Source: Rugosimonospora acidiphila (GTDB lineage: Bacteria > Actinomycetota > Actinomycetes > Mycobacteriales > Micromonosporaceae). From it: DNA of 64,000 bases. The notes under the pieces were generated by a model. It saw only the letters and a program-made list of their open reading frames with translations, had not been told where the DNA came from and made no database searches. Made by a program: the position numbers and the translations under genes. The DNA is taken from contig NZ_BAABJQ010000005.1 of the NCBI RefSeq assembly GCF_039543385.1, positions 62,001 to 126,000 on the forward strand, given 5' to 3'. This document shows positions 53,056-61,752 of the stretch, one piece after another. Positions within the stretch are counted from its first letter, which is position 1, and every line of letters begins with the position of its first letter.

Positions 53056-54066
53056 TCAGGCGGACTCGCGCACGACCATCTCGGTCGGCAGCACCATGAA
53101 CGGCTCGATCGGGTCGCCGGCCGCGAGGCTCAGGAGCTGCCGGGCCAGCTCCCGCCCCAGCTCCACGATGGGCTGCCGGACGGTGGTCAGCGGCGGCTCG
53201 GTATAGCGGGCCAGTTCGATGTCGTCGAAGCCGACCACCGCCACATCGTCCGGTACCCGCCGGCCGGCCTGGCGCAGCGCGCCCAGGGCGCCGTGCGCCA
53301 TCAGGTCAGAGGCGACGAACACCGCGTCGAGCCGGGGATCGTCCTCCAGCAGTTGGCGCATTGCCACGGCACCCGACTCGCGGGTGAAGTCGCCGACCGC
53401 CACGATCGAGCGCCGGGCCGAGCCGCGCAGCTCCGTGCGGTACCCGGCGAGCCGGTCGATGCCGGCGACCATGTCCTGCGGGCCGGCGATGGTGGCGATG
53501 CGTTGCCGCCCGGACTCGACGAGGTGCCGGACCGCGGTGGCCGCGCCGCCGACCGAGTCGACGTCCACGTACGGCACCGTGGAGCGGCCCAGCGGGCGCC
53601 CGTTGCAGACCACCGGCACGCCCATCCGGGCCAGCGTCGCCGGCAACGGGTCGGCGCCGTGCACCGAGGCCACCATGACTCCGTCCACGTGGCCGGCCAT
53701 CGCGTACTGCTCGATCCGGTCGTGGCTGGCGGCCGAGCTGGCCATCATCAGCACCAGTTGCTTCTCGGCGACCTCCAGCTCCTGGCTGACGCCGCGGATG
53801 ATCCCGGGGAAGAACTGGTCGTCGGAGAAGATCCGGGTGGATGGCTCGGGCAGCACCAGAGCCATCGAGTTGGTGCGCTGGGTGACCAGGCTGCGGGCCG
53901 CGTGATTGGGCACATAGCCCAGCTCCTGCACGGCCCGCATGACGGTGTCGCGGATGTCGGGCGCCACCGTGGTCGACCCGTTGACCACGCGCGACACGGT
54001 TGCCCGCGACACGCCAGCGCGAAGGGCCACCTTCTCCAGGGTGGGCCGAGTCCGTGCGGTGTTCAC
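53056..54066 (-). CDS. LacI-family regulator
   Basis: A 336-aa repressor. HTH TLEKVALRAGVSRATVSRVV (about 9-28) with hinge helix VPNHAARSLV, then a sugar-binding domain (GFDDIELARYTEPPLTTVRQP). No sugar operon is adjacent, so its regulon may be elsewhere. Perfect palindromes GAGAGCGCTCTC upstream are classic LacI/CebR-like operators. The GTG at 54066 after GGGAGAGGC is preferred to a longer frame. Confidence 0.92.
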   Translation of the reverse strand: MNTARTRPTLEKVALRAGVSRATVSRVVNGSTTVAPDIRDTVMRAVQELGYVPNHAARSLVTQRTNSMALVLPEPSTRIFSDDQFFPGIIRGVSQELEVAEKQLVLMMASSAASHDRIEQYAMAGHVDGVMVASVHGADPLPATLARMGVPVVCNGRPLGRSTVPYVDVDSVGGAATAVRHLVESGRQRIATIAGPQDMVAGIDRLAGYRTELRGSARRSIVAVGDFTRESGAVAMRQLLEDDPRLDAVFVASDLMAHGALGALRQAGRRVPDDVAVVGFDDIELARYTEPPLTTVRQPIVELGRELARQLLSLAAGDPIEPFMVLPTEMVVRESA

Positions 54067-54226
54067 GCCGTTCTGCCTCTCCCGACGGCGCTGAGCCTGA
54101 CGCCTTCGGCGCTTGACCGGCTCACGCCGCCCCTCCAAACCCCGTCGGGTGTCGCCACGCTGTGTCGACGTTCACGTTATCCGGCCGCGTCCGGATCGGG
54201 GCACGCCCCGGTCGTCACGCGTCTGC

Positions 54227-54238
54227 GAGAGCGCTCTC
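54227..54238. promoter_or_regulatory. LacI-type operator 1
   Basis: A perfect 12-bp palindrome GAGAGCGCTCTC. The centre GCGC with a symmetric purine-rich flank matches CebR/MalR-type LacI operators. Confidence 0.8.
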
Positions 54239-54346
54239 CAGCTTTGCAAAGCTTTCCGCCGGCCGCCGGTTCCGTCAAGAGTCGTCCGGAAATTTCTCCC
54301 TCTTCGGACCGACTCTCCGCGCCGGCGAGCGGCCGGCGAACCGGCG

Positions 54347-54362
54347 TGGAGAGCGCTCTCCA
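54347..54362. promoter_or_regulatory. LacI-type operator 2
   Basis: A perfect 16-bp palindrome TGGAGAGCGCTCTCCA. Its centre lies 122 bases from that of operator 1, a spacing that would allow looping. It is probably used for autoregulation of the adjacent lacI, and possibly of the downstream signalling operon. Confidence 0.85.
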
Positions 54363-54398
54363 TGCCGGATACCTGATCTGGCCGCCGTACCGAACCAG

Positions 54399-54411
54399 GT
54401 CCATAATGGAC
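54399..54411. promoter_or_regulatory. Palindromic site GTCCATAATGGAC
   Basis: A 6-bp inverted repeat around a central A, containing a CATAAT hexamer that could be a -10 box for the rightward operon. It pairs with the near-identical site at 53041. Confidence 0.4.
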
Positions 54412-54560
54412 ATACGCAGTGTTTCGCGCATAGCCGGAAACCGCCCTTGACCGGTATAACGTGATGGTCCACCAGGCTGTATGGATCGGCCATCCTGCGA
54501 GAGGATCTGAACCATGCGAGCCCACGACGAGCCGGCGCCAGCGGGACGGAGCGTCCCCTG

Positions 54561-55928
54561 GTGAACACGCCGCACCTCGCGCCCGGCTCGGCGGCGCGGC
54601 CCACGGCCACGGGTGCGGCCGGTGGGCCGGGCGTGCCGGCCGCCCGGAGCGCCAGCGAGCCGATGAGCGCGGGTGGCGCCGCCGGCGCACCGGGCACACC
54701 GGGCACGACGGGCATCTGGCCACGAGCCACATCCAGTCCGGACATTCCGGCCAGGCGGCCGGCGCCGGAGCGGGAGCGGCTGCGGGTGCTGCTGATCGAG
54801 GATGACGCGGGCGACGCGTTCCTCGTCAGCGAGCTGCTCGCGGAGGCCGACGCCCCGGTCGACCTGACCACCGCCGAGAGCATGGCCGAGGCGCTGCCCC
54901 GGCTGTCCGAGGTGGACTGCGTGCTGCTCGATCTCGACCTGCCCGACGCGAGCGGGCTGGAGGGGTTGCGCCAATTGCTGCCCAAGGGCGAGGGCGTGGC
55001 GGTGTGCGTGCTGACCGGCCTGGCCGACGAGCCGCTGGGCATCGCCGCGGTGGCCGAGGGCGCGCAGGACTACCTGATCAAGGGCCGGGTGGACGGCGTA
55101 CTGCTCACCAGGGCCGTCCGCTACGCGGTCGAGCGGCGCCGGGCGGAGGAGAGCGCGCGGCGGCTGCGCGAGGTCGAGCTGCGTGCCGCCGAGTCGTCCC
55201 GGCTCGAGCGCGGCCTGCTGCCCCAGCCGCTGATGGGCGCGTCCGCCATGGCCCTGCACACCTTCTACAGTCCCGGGCGCAAGGGCGTGCTGGGCGGCGA
55301 CTTCTACGACGCGATCGAGACCGCGCCGAACCGGCTGTCGCTGCTGGTCGGCGACGTGTCCGGGCACGGTGTCGAGGAGGCCGCGCTCGGCGTCGAGCTG
55401 CGCGCGGCGTGGCGCGCGCTGACCCTGGCCAGGGTGGCCGGCGAGCAGTTGCTGGAGGCGCTGGACCGGGTCCTGATCAGCGAGCGCCGGTCGGATGAGA
55501 TCTTCGCTACCGTGGCCGCGATCGACGTGGATCTGACCGGCGCCCCCCACGCCACCGTGCGGCTGTGCGGGCACCCGGCGCCGCTGCTCATCACCGCCGA
55601 CAAGGTCGTGGCCGTGGACGCGGAGCCCCGACTGATGCTCGGGGTGCTACCCGATGTCGCCCGTCCGCCACACCGCGTCGAGCTGCCGCCGAGCAGCTGG
55701 GCGGTGCTGCTGTACACCGACGGGCTGATCGAGGGCCGGGTCCCGGACGAACCGGACGGACGGCTGGGTATCGGCGGCCTGACCACGCTGGTACAGCAGT
55801 ACCGCGACCGGGGCGCCCCGCTCGCCGAGCTGCCCGACTGGCTGGTCGCCGCCGCCGAGGAGCGCAACGGCGGGCCGCTGGCAGATGATGTGGCCATGCT
55901 CCTGCTGACGAAGGAGGCCGCCCGATGA
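54561..55928 (+). CDS. Response regulator - PP2C/SpoIIE phosphatase fusion
   Basis: A 455-aa protein. A proline/glycine-rich leader of about 70 residues, a receiver domain (about 74-190; VLLIEDDAGDAF, phospho-acceptor Asp in LLDLDLPDAS about 124), a helical linker and a PP2C-type phosphatase (LGGDFYDAIE, GDVSGHGVEEAA, CGHPAPLL, LLYTDGLIEGR). Such RsbU-like proteins dephosphorylate an anti-anti-sigma factor. GTG start with GGAG upstream. It overlaps the kinase gene (ATGA) after AAGGAGG. Confidence 0.92.
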   Translation: MNTPHLAPGSAARPTATGAAGGPGVPAARSASEPMSAGGAAGAPGTPGTTGIWPRATSSPDIPARRPAPERERLRVLLIEDDAGDAFLVSELLAEADAPVDLTTAESMAEALPRLSEVDCVLLDLDLPDASGLEGLRQLLPKGEGVAVCVLTGLADEPLGIAAVAEGAQDYLIKGRVDGVLLTRAVRYAVERRRAEESARRLREVELRAAESSRLERGLLPQPLMGASAMALHTFYSPGRKGVLGGDFYDAIETAPNRLSLLVGDVSGHGVEEAALGVELRAAWRALTLARVAGEQLLEALDRVLISERRSDEIFATVAAIDVDLTGAPHATVRLCGHPAPLLITADKVVAVDAEPRLMLGVLPDVARPPHRVELPPSSWAVLLYTDGLIEGRVPDEPDGRLGIGGLTTLVQQYRDRGAPLAELPDWLVAAAEERNGGPLADDVAMLLLTKEAAR

Positions 55929-57529
55929 GCGCCAGCCGCTGGTCGCTACGTGCCCGGATCACCGCGGTGTGCGCCATCGCCGGCATCGTGCTCGCGCTGA
56001 TCGCGGCGAGCGCGGCGATCGCCGCCGTCAACAGCCGCTCCGAGCTCGACGACGTGTTCAACCGGGTCGGCCCGATGCGCACTGCCACCGACCAACTGGT
56101 CACCGCCATGCTCAACGAGGAGACCGGCGTACGCGGGTTCGCGGTCAACGGCACCGAGGCCGACCTCGCGCCGTACACCGAGGGGCTCGGGCAGGAGCGG
56201 CAGCTCACCAAGCAGCTCATGAGCGAGCTGTCCACCCGGCCATCCGTCCAGGGGCAGCTGCACGAGGCGCAGGACAGGATCGCCGCGTGGCACACCCAGG
56301 TCGCCGACCCGGTGATCGCGCGGGTGCGCTCCGGCGACCACCGCGGCGCCCTCGCGCTGATCGACGACCACGCCCGGGGCCTGTTCAACCAGGTGCGCAC
56401 CGCGCTGACCAGTCTGCAAAACTCGATAGTCACGATCCGTAACACCTCGGTCAACCGGCTGACCCAGTCCAGCAATCAGATCGTCCAGCTGCTGATCGCC
56501 GCCGCGGTGGTCGTACTGCTGGCGGGGATCCTCCTCGCGCTGCTGCTGCGCTACCTGGTCACCAGGCCGGTCGGCAACCTGGCCCGGGAGGTCCGCCGGA
56601 TCGCGGCGGGTGACTACAACCACAGCGTCGACACCGACGGTCCGCCCGAGGTGGCCTCGCTGGGCCGGGACGTGGACGGCATGCGCCGCAAGATCGTCGC
56701 CGACCTGGACGAGGTACGGGCGGCCCGGACCGCCATGGAGGAGGCCAACCGGCAGCTCGAGGCGCAGACCGCCGAGCTGAGCCGGTCCAACCGCGACCTG
56801 GAGCAGTTCGCCTACGTGGCCTCGCACGACCTGCAGGAACCGCTGCGCAAGGTGGCGAGCTTCTGCCAGCTGCTGCAGCGGCGCTACGCCGGCCAGCTGG
56901 ACGAACGCGCGGACCAGTACATCGGGTTCGCGGTCGACGGCGCGCAGCGCATGCAACGCCTGATCAACGACCTGCTGGCGTTCTCCCGGATCGGCCGGGT
57001 CACCAGCGAGTTCACCGAGGTCGACCTGAACTCGGTGGTCGCCGACGCCGCCGCCGCGACCGAGGCGACCGTCACGCGGGCCGGCGGCATGGTCACCTGG
57101 GACCCGATGCCGGTGGTACGCGGCGAGGAGTCGCTGCTGACCGCGCTGATCGGCAACCTGGTCAGCAACTCGGTGAAGTTCCGCCGGCCGGACGTGCCGC
57201 CCAGGGTGCACCTGGCCGCGCACCGGCGCGACGGCGAGTGGGAGTTCGAGTGCCGGGACAACGGCATTGGCATCGAGCCGGAGTTCGCCGACAAGGTGTT
57301 CGTGATCTTCCAGCGACTGCACGTGAAGGGCGCGTACCCCGGCACCGGGATCGGGCTGGCCATCGCCAAGAAGATCGTTGAGTATCACGGTGGGCGGATC
57401 TGGTTGGACACCTCGGCTGAGCAGGGAACGACGATTCGGTTTACGCTTCCGATCGAAACTAGCGCGGTGAGCCCGGTCAGTCCGGCACCCGTCGCCAGCG
57501 CTGATCCGAGCAAGGAGGCCGTCTCGTGA
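55925..57529 (+). CDS. CHASE3 sensor histidine kinase
   Basis: A 534-aa membrane kinase. TM1 (about 12-34), an extracytoplasmic CHASE3 domain (about 40-175, with EETGVRGFAVNG), TM2 (about 187-209), HAMP (about 210-262), a coiled coil, HisKA with SHDLQEPLRKV (His about 301) and HATPase (NLVSNSVKF, DNGIGI, GTGIGLAI). The EPLRKV type of H-box is typical of phytochrome-like kinases that pair with single-domain receivers. The GTG of the next gene overlaps its stop. Confidence 0.94.
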   Translation: MSASRWSLRARITAVCAIAGIVLALIAASAAIAAVNSRSELDDVFNRVGPMRTATDQLVTAMLNEETGVRGFAVNGTEADLAPYTEGLGQERQLTKQLMSELSTRPSVQGQLHEAQDRIAAWHTQVADPVIARVRSGDHRGALALIDDHARGLFNQVRTALTSLQNSIVTIRNTSVNRLTQSSNQIVQLLIAAAVVVLLAGILLALLLRYLVTRPVGNLAREVRRIAAGDYNHSVDTDGPPEVASLGRDVDGMRRKIVADLDEVRAARTAMEEANRQLEAQTAELSRSNRDLEQFAYVASHDLQEPLRKVASFCQLLQRRYAGQLDERADQYIGFAVDGAQRMQRLINDLLAFSRIGRVTSEFTEVDLNSVVADAAAATEATVTRAGGMVTWDPMPVVRGEESLLTALIGNLVSNSVKFRRPDVPPRVHLAAHRRDGEWEFECRDNGIGIEPEFADKVFVIFQRLHVKGAYPGTGIGLAIAKKIVEYHGGRIWLDTSAEQGTTIRFTLPIETSAVSPVSPAPVASADPSKEAVS

Positions 57530-57975
57530 CCCACCCCGCTCTGGAGTCGGTACCGATCGAGGTGCTGCTGGTCGAGGACGACCCGGGCGATGTACTCATG
57601 ACCCGGGAGGCGTTCGAGGAGCACCGCGTCGGCAACCGCCTCAACGTGGTCTCCGACGGCGTGGACGCGCTGGCCTACCTGCGGCGGGAGGCGCCGTACA
57701 CGGACGTTCCCCGGCCCGATCTGATCCTGCTCGACCTGAACCTGCCGCGCCGCGACGGGCGTGAGGTGCTGTCGGAGATCAAGAACGACGAGTCGCTGTG
57801 CCGCATCCCGGTTGTGGTGCTGACCACGTCCCAGGCCGACGAGGACATCCTGCGCAGCTACCAGCTGCACGCCAACGCGTATGTGACCAAGCCGGTCGAC
57901 TTCGAACAGTTCGTCAACGTGGTCAGGCAGATCGACGAGTTCTTCATCAGCGTGGTGAAGCTGCCGCCGCGCTGA
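57526..57975 (+). CDS. Single-domain response regulator (Rcp1-like)
   Basis: A 149-aa receiver only: VEDDPGD, LLDLNLPRRDG (Asp about 69), VVLTTSQADED and YVTKPVD (Lys about 122). It lacks an output domain and is expected to be phosphorylated by the upstream kinase and pass the phosphate to, or interact with, a partner such as the PP2C protein. It overlaps the kinase by 4 bases. Confidence 0.94.
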   Translation: MTHPALESVPIEVLLVEDDPGDVLMTREAFEEHRVGNRLNVVSDGVDALAYLRREAPYTDVPRPDLILLDLNLPRRDGREVLSEIKNDESLCRIPVVVLTTSQADEDILRSYQLHANAYVTKPVDFEQFVNVVRQIDEFFISVVKLPPR

Positions 57976-58016
57976 GCCGAGGCGGCTCGGCGGCGCCCTC
58001 GTGGCATGGCGCCGCC
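57974..58016. terminator. Terminator hairpins after the signalling operon
   Basis: GAGCC-N5-GGCTC (57974-57988) followed by the stronger GGCGGCGCC-N10-GGCGCCGCC (57989-58016). They lie between convergent genes. Confidence 0.75.
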
Positions 58017-58030
58017 GTCGCCGGTGCCGG

Positions 58031-59293
58031 TCAGTCGCCGGCGACCACCTCGCTGAGCTGGTCGACCGCCCAGTGCACCTCGTCCGACGTGATCACCAGG
58101 GGCGGGGCCAGCCGGATGGTCGAGCCGTGCGTGTCCTTGGCCAGCACCCCGCGGGCCAGCAGCCGCTCGGTGGCCTGCCGGCCGGTCATCAGGGTGGGGT
58201 CGATGTCGACGCCGGCCCACAGGCCCCGCCCACGCACCGCGACGATCCCGTGCCCCACCAGTGAGCCGAGCCGCTCGTGCAGCACGGCACCGAGCCGCTT
58301 GGCCCGCTCCTGGTACTCCCCGGTGCGCAGCAGCCCGACCACGGCCCGGCCGACCGCGCAGGCCATCGGGTTGCCGCCGAACGTCGACCCGTGCTCGCCG
58401 GGGCGCAGCACGCCGAGCACGTCGCGCCGGCCGACCACCGCCGAGACCGGCACGATGCCGCCGCCCAGGGCCTTGCCCAGCACGTACAGGTCCGGCACCA
58501 CGCCGGCGTGCTGGACCGCGAAGGTGTCCCCGGTGCGGCCCAACCCCGACTGGATCTCGTCCGCCACGAACAGCACGTTGTGCGTGGTGCACAGCGACCG
58601 GACCCCGACCAGGTACTCGTCCGGCGGGACGTACACCCCGGCCTCGCCCTGGATCGGCTCGATCAGCACCGCGACCGTGGTGTCGTCGATCGCTTCGGCC
58701 ATCGCCTCCAGGTCGCCGTACGGGACGATCCGGAAGCCCGGCGTGTACGGGCCGAACCCGGCACGTGCCTCGGGATCGGTGGAGAAGCTCACGATCGTCG
58801 TGGTGCGGCCGTGGAAGTTGCCGGCCGCGACGACGATGGTGGCCTGCCCGTCCGGTACCCCCTTGATCCGGTAGCCCCAGGCCCGGGCAACCTTGATCGC
58901 GGTCTCGATCGCCTCGGCGCCCGTGTTCATCGGCAACACCATCTCGGCGGTGCCGCGCGCCTCGCCGGCGGCACCGGACTGCGATTCGGCGCACAGCTCC
59001 GCCAACTCCCGGCAGAACGGCCCGAACTGGTCGTGCAGGAACGCGCGGCTGGTGAGCGTCACCCGGTCGAGCTGCCCACGCGCGGCGGCGACCAGCAGCG
59101 GGTGCCGGTGGCCGAAGTTCAGCGCGGAGTAGGCGGCCAGGCAGTCCAGGTACCGCTTGCCGTCCACGTCGGTGACCCAGGCACCCTCGGCGTCGGCGAT
59201 GACCACCGGCAGCGGGTGGTAGTTGTGGGCGGTCCACTGCTCGGCCTCGGCGATCGCCTCGGCGCCGCGGTGGTTGTCAACCGTCGCCGTCAT
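58031..59293 (-). CDS. rocD: Ornithine aminotransferase
   Basis: A 420-aa fold-type I PLP enzyme converting ornithine to glutamate-5-semialdehyde. Signatures: NTGAEAIETAIKVARAW, VADEIQSGLGRTG, LGKALGGGIVPVSA (Schiff-base Lys about 275), STFGGNPMACA. The ATG at 59293 has GGAGGTACGG upstream and overlaps the ddaH stop (ATGA), so the two are coupled. Confidence 0.93.
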   Translation of the reverse strand: MTATVDNHRGAEAIAEAEQWTAHNYHPLPVVIADAEGAWVTDVDGKRYLDCLAAYSALNFGHRHPLLVAAARGQLDRVTLTSRAFLHDQFGPFCRELAELCAESQSGAAGEARGTAEMVLPMNTGAEAIETAIKVARAWGYRIKGVPDGQATIVVAAGNFHGRTTTIVSFSTDPEARAGFGPYTPGFRIVPYGDLEAMAEAIDDTTVAVLIEPIQGEAGVYVPPDEYLVGVRSLCTTHNVLFVADEIQSGLGRTGDTFAVQHAGVVPDLYVLGKALGGGIVPVSAVVGRRDVLGVLRPGEHGSTFGGNPMACAVGRAVVGLLRTGEYQERAKRLGAVLHERLGSLVGHGIVAVRGRGLWAGVDIDPTLMTGRQATERLLARGVLAKDTHGSTIRLAPPLVITSDEVHWAVDQLSEVVAGD

Positions 59294-60084
59294 ACCCGTA
59301 CCTCCAATGTGCAGCACTTCGGGCCGCCACCGGCCTTGCGCAGTTCGGACATGTCCACCCCGATCGGCCGGTACCCGCGGCGCTCCAGCTCACTCATGAG
59401 TCCAACGGCCTGGACCGGCAGGACGACGCGCTGCCCGTCGCTGACCGCGTTCAGGCCGAACACCCGCGCGTCCGGCTCGTCGACCGTGATCGCGTCCGGG
59501 AACAGCCGGGCCAGTACCCGGCGGCTGCCCGCCGAGAACGCCTCGGGCAGGTACGCCACCTCGGCGGGGCCGCCGAGCACGCACAGCGCGGTGTCCAGGT
59601 GGTAGAAGCTCGGATCGACCAGTTGCAGGCCGATCACCGGGCGGCCGAACAGTTCCTGCGCCTCGCCGTGCGCCCCCGGATCGGTGCGGAAGCCGGTGCC
59701 GGCCAGCAGGAACCGCTCGGTGAGCAGCAGGTCGCCCTCGCCCTCGTTGACGAACTTGGCCTGGTGGGTGGCGAAGCCGGCGCGGGCGAACCATTCCAGG
59801 TACGCCGGCCCCTCCGCGGCCCGCTCCGGGTACTTGAACTGGGCGCCGAGCACCGTGCCGTCGATGACCGTCGCGCCGTTGGCGGCGAAGACCATGTCGG
59901 GCAGCCCCGGCAGCGGTTCGATCAGTTCGACAGTGTGCCCCAGGTCGCGGTAGATGTCCGCCAGTTCGGTCCACTGCCGAATGGCGAGTTCCGCGTCGAC
60001 CGGAGTGCTCGGGTCCATCCACGGGTTGATCGTGTAGTCCACGGCAAAGTACGTGGGTCGACACATCAGGTATCGCCGGCTCAT
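59290..60084 (-). CDS. ddaH: Dimethylargininase / arginine deiminase-superfamily hydrolase
   Basis: A 264-aa guanidino-group-modifying enzyme. RPTYFAVDYTINPWMD near the start, FANGAT-like AANGATV, a catalytic His in SFYHLDTALC and the C-terminal nucleophile GGPKCCTLEV (Cys257/258). Related actinobacterial proteins act on dimethylarginine, arginine or peptidyl guanidines, so the exact substrate is open. Translational coupling to rocD fits arginine-to-glutamate catabolism through ornithine or citrulline. The ATG at 60084 follows TTGAGGACC. Confidence 0.88.
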   Translation of the reverse strand: MSRRYLMCRPTYFAVDYTINPWMDPSTPVDAELAIRQWTELADIYRDLGHTVELIEPLPGLPDMVFAANGATVIDGTVLGAQFKYPERAAEGPAYLEWFARAGFATHQAKFVNEGEGDLLLTERFLLAGTGFRTDPGAHGEAQELFGRPVIGLQLVDPSFYHLDTALCVLGGPAEVAYLPEAFSAGSRRVLARLFPDAITVDEPDARVFGLNAVSDGQRVVLPVQAVGLMSELERRGYRPIGVDMSELRKAGGGPKCCTLEVRV

Positions 60085-60203
60085 GGTCCTCAACCTAGGC
60101 TCCGGATCACCGGGCAACCGTGAAACGAACTTGCGTTCCGGCGGTGATTCGTTGCGCCTTCGCGGCGGATGGCGGCATTCCGTTAACCGCGTCGGCAGCA
60201 GAC

Positions 60204-60219
60204 ATTGGCGTAGACCGAT
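60204..60219. promoter_or_regulatory. DasR-like operator upstream of the chitinase gene
   Basis: ATTGGCGTAGACCGAT matches the DasR consensus ACTGGTCTAGACCACT at 11 of 16 positions, keeping the TGG...TAGACC core. DasR is the GntR-family repressor of chitin and N-acetylglucosamine genes in actinomycetes. Location is 74 bases before the chitinase start. Confidence 0.65.
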
Positions 60220-60253
60220 GGTTGCGACTCACCGGCGCCCCTGATATACATCC

Positions 60254-60273
60254 TTAACAATAAAGTTTGTTAA
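60254..60273. promoter_or_regulatory. Inverted repeat TTAACA-N8-TGTTAA before the chitinase gene
   Basis: A 6-bp perfect inverted repeat in the AT-rich segment just upstream of the ribosome site GGGAGGACC. It looks like a regulator site overlapping the leader or promoter; a related AT-rich run is in front of the other chitinase. Confidence 0.5.
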
Positions 60274-60292
60274 CTAAGATTCGGGAGGACCT

Positions 60293-61696
60293 GTGCGACG
60301 ATCCAGACTGGTCAGCACCGCCGCCATGGCGGCGGCCGTCGCGGGCGCGGCGATCCTGAGCGTGACCGTCGGCGGCACCGCCAACGCGGCCACCCTGAGC
60401 AACAACTGGTACGGCTCGGCCCCGTACGTGATGCCGCTGGACAACAATCCGCCGGACCTGCCCACGGTCATGGCGGCCACCGGCCAGAAGGCGTTCGAGC
60501 TCGCGTTCATCCTGGCGCCCAACGGCGGCGGGTGCACCCCGACCTGGGGTGGCACCGCGTCCGTCTCCTCCGACAACACGGTCGCGAACATCATCAGCGG
60601 AGTCCGGTCGCACGGCGGCGACGTGACGGTCTCCGCCGGCGGGTACGGCGGAACCAAGCTCGGCCAGACCTGCGGCACGGCGGCGGCCACCGCCGCCGCG
60701 TACCAGCAGGTCATCACGAAATACTCGCTGAAGGCCATCGACTTCGACCTCGAGGAGCCCGAGTACGAGAACACCGCCGCCATCAACAACGAGATCGGCG
60801 CGGCCCAGATCCTGCAGCGCAACAACTCCGGGCTGTACGTCTCCGTCACCACGGCGGGCACGGCCGCCGGCACCGGGTACTTCGGGCAGAACGTGCTCAA
60901 CACCGCGAAGGGCCTCGGCTTCACGCCGAACAACTTCTCGATCATGCCGTTCGACGGCGGGTTCAACGGCGCCGCCTCGCAGACCAGCGCCCTGGAGGCG
61001 TTCCACACGCTACTGGTCAACACGTTCGGCTGGAGCAGCGCGACGGCGTACAACCACGAGGGCGTCTCGATGATGAACGGACGCACCGACGCCGGCGAGT
61101 ACTTCTACCAGTCGGACTTCCAGACCGTGCTGAACTACGCGACCGGGCACGGGCTGTCCCGCTACACCTTCTGGGCGGTCAACCGGGACCGGGCCTGCAA
61201 CCCGCCCAGCGGCACCACCTCGGGCGTATGCAGCAGCGTGACGCAGAACGACTGGGACTTCACGAAATACACCACCCAGTTCGCCGGCGCCACTCCCCCG
61301 CAGTCGCCGCCGCCCACCACCAGCACCCCGGCCCCGCCCGGTTCATGCGCGGCGCCGGCGTGGAGCGCGGGTACCGCGTACAACGGCGGGGCGCAGGTCT
61401 CCTACAACGGCCACACCTGGACCGCGAAGTGGTGGACCCAGGGCGACATCCCCGGCAACAACAGCCAGGGCGTCTGGACCGACAACGGGGCGTGCTCCGG
61501 CGGCGGCCCCACCACCGGGCCGACCGGCGGCGGCGGCTCGTGCACCGGGCTGTCGGCGTGGAGCGCCGGTACCGCCTACAACGGCGGCGCGCTGGTGGCC
61601 TACAACGGCCACAGGTGGACCGCGAAGTGGTGGACCCAGGGCGACATCCCGGGCAACAACAGCCAGGGCGTCTGGACCGACAACGGCGCCTGCTGA
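60293..61696 (+). CDS. Secreted GH18-type chitinase with two C-terminal CBM5/12 domains
   Basis: A 467-aa protein. Signal peptide of about 32 residues ending GGTANAA, a GH18-like barrel (about 40-330; VTVSAGGYGG, then AIDFDLEEPE about 149-158, with the DxDxE catalytic line), a Pro/Thr linker and two CBM5/12 modules (about 355-401 and 421-467; WSAGTAYNGGA, YNGHTWTAKWWTQGDIPG). The two CBMs are nearly identical. It binds and cleaves chitin outside the cell. The GTG start follows GGGAGGACC. A DasR-like site lies upstream. Confidence 0.92.
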   Translation: MRRSRLVSTAAMAAAVAGAAILSVTVGGTANAATLSNNWYGSAPYVMPLDNNPPDLPTVMAATGQKAFELAFILAPNGGGCTPTWGGTASVSSDNTVANIISGVRSHGGDVTVSAGGYGGTKLGQTCGTAAATAAAYQQVITKYSLKAIDFDLEEPEYENTAAINNEIGAAQILQRNNSGLYVSVTTAGTAAGTGYFGQNVLNTAKGLGFTPNNFSIMPFDGGFNGAASQTSALEAFHTLLVNTFGWSSATAYNHEGVSMMNGRTDAGEYFYQSDFQTVLNYATGHGLSRYTFWAVNRDRACNPPSGTTSGVCSSVTQNDWDFTKYTTQFAGATPPQSPPPTTSTPAPPGSCAAPAWSAGTAYNGGAQVSYNGHTWTAKWWTQGDIPGNNSQGVWTDNGACSGGGPTTGPTGGGGSCTGLSAWSAGTAYNGGALVAYNGHRWTAKWWTQGDIPGNNSQGVWTDNGAC

Positions 61697-61716
61697 CTCT
61701 GTGGGGCAAGGAATCC

Positions 61717-61743
61717 GGGCCGGGCGCGCGACGCGCCCGGCCC
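61717..61743. terminator. Bidirectional terminator between chitinase genes
   Basis: A perfect 12-bp stem GGGCCGGGCGCG / CGCGCCCGGCCC with a 3-base loop. Confidence 0.85.
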
Positions 61744-61752
61744 GGCACCCGG

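Larger units (their letters stand above)
54067..54560. other. Divergent region lacI / signalling operon
   Basis: About 494 bases holding the two operator palindromes (54227-54238 and 54347-54362), the GTCCATAATGGAC site (54399-54411) and probably the promoters of both flanking units. CATAAT inside the last site could be a -10 for the rightward operon. No credible gene. Confidence 0.6.
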
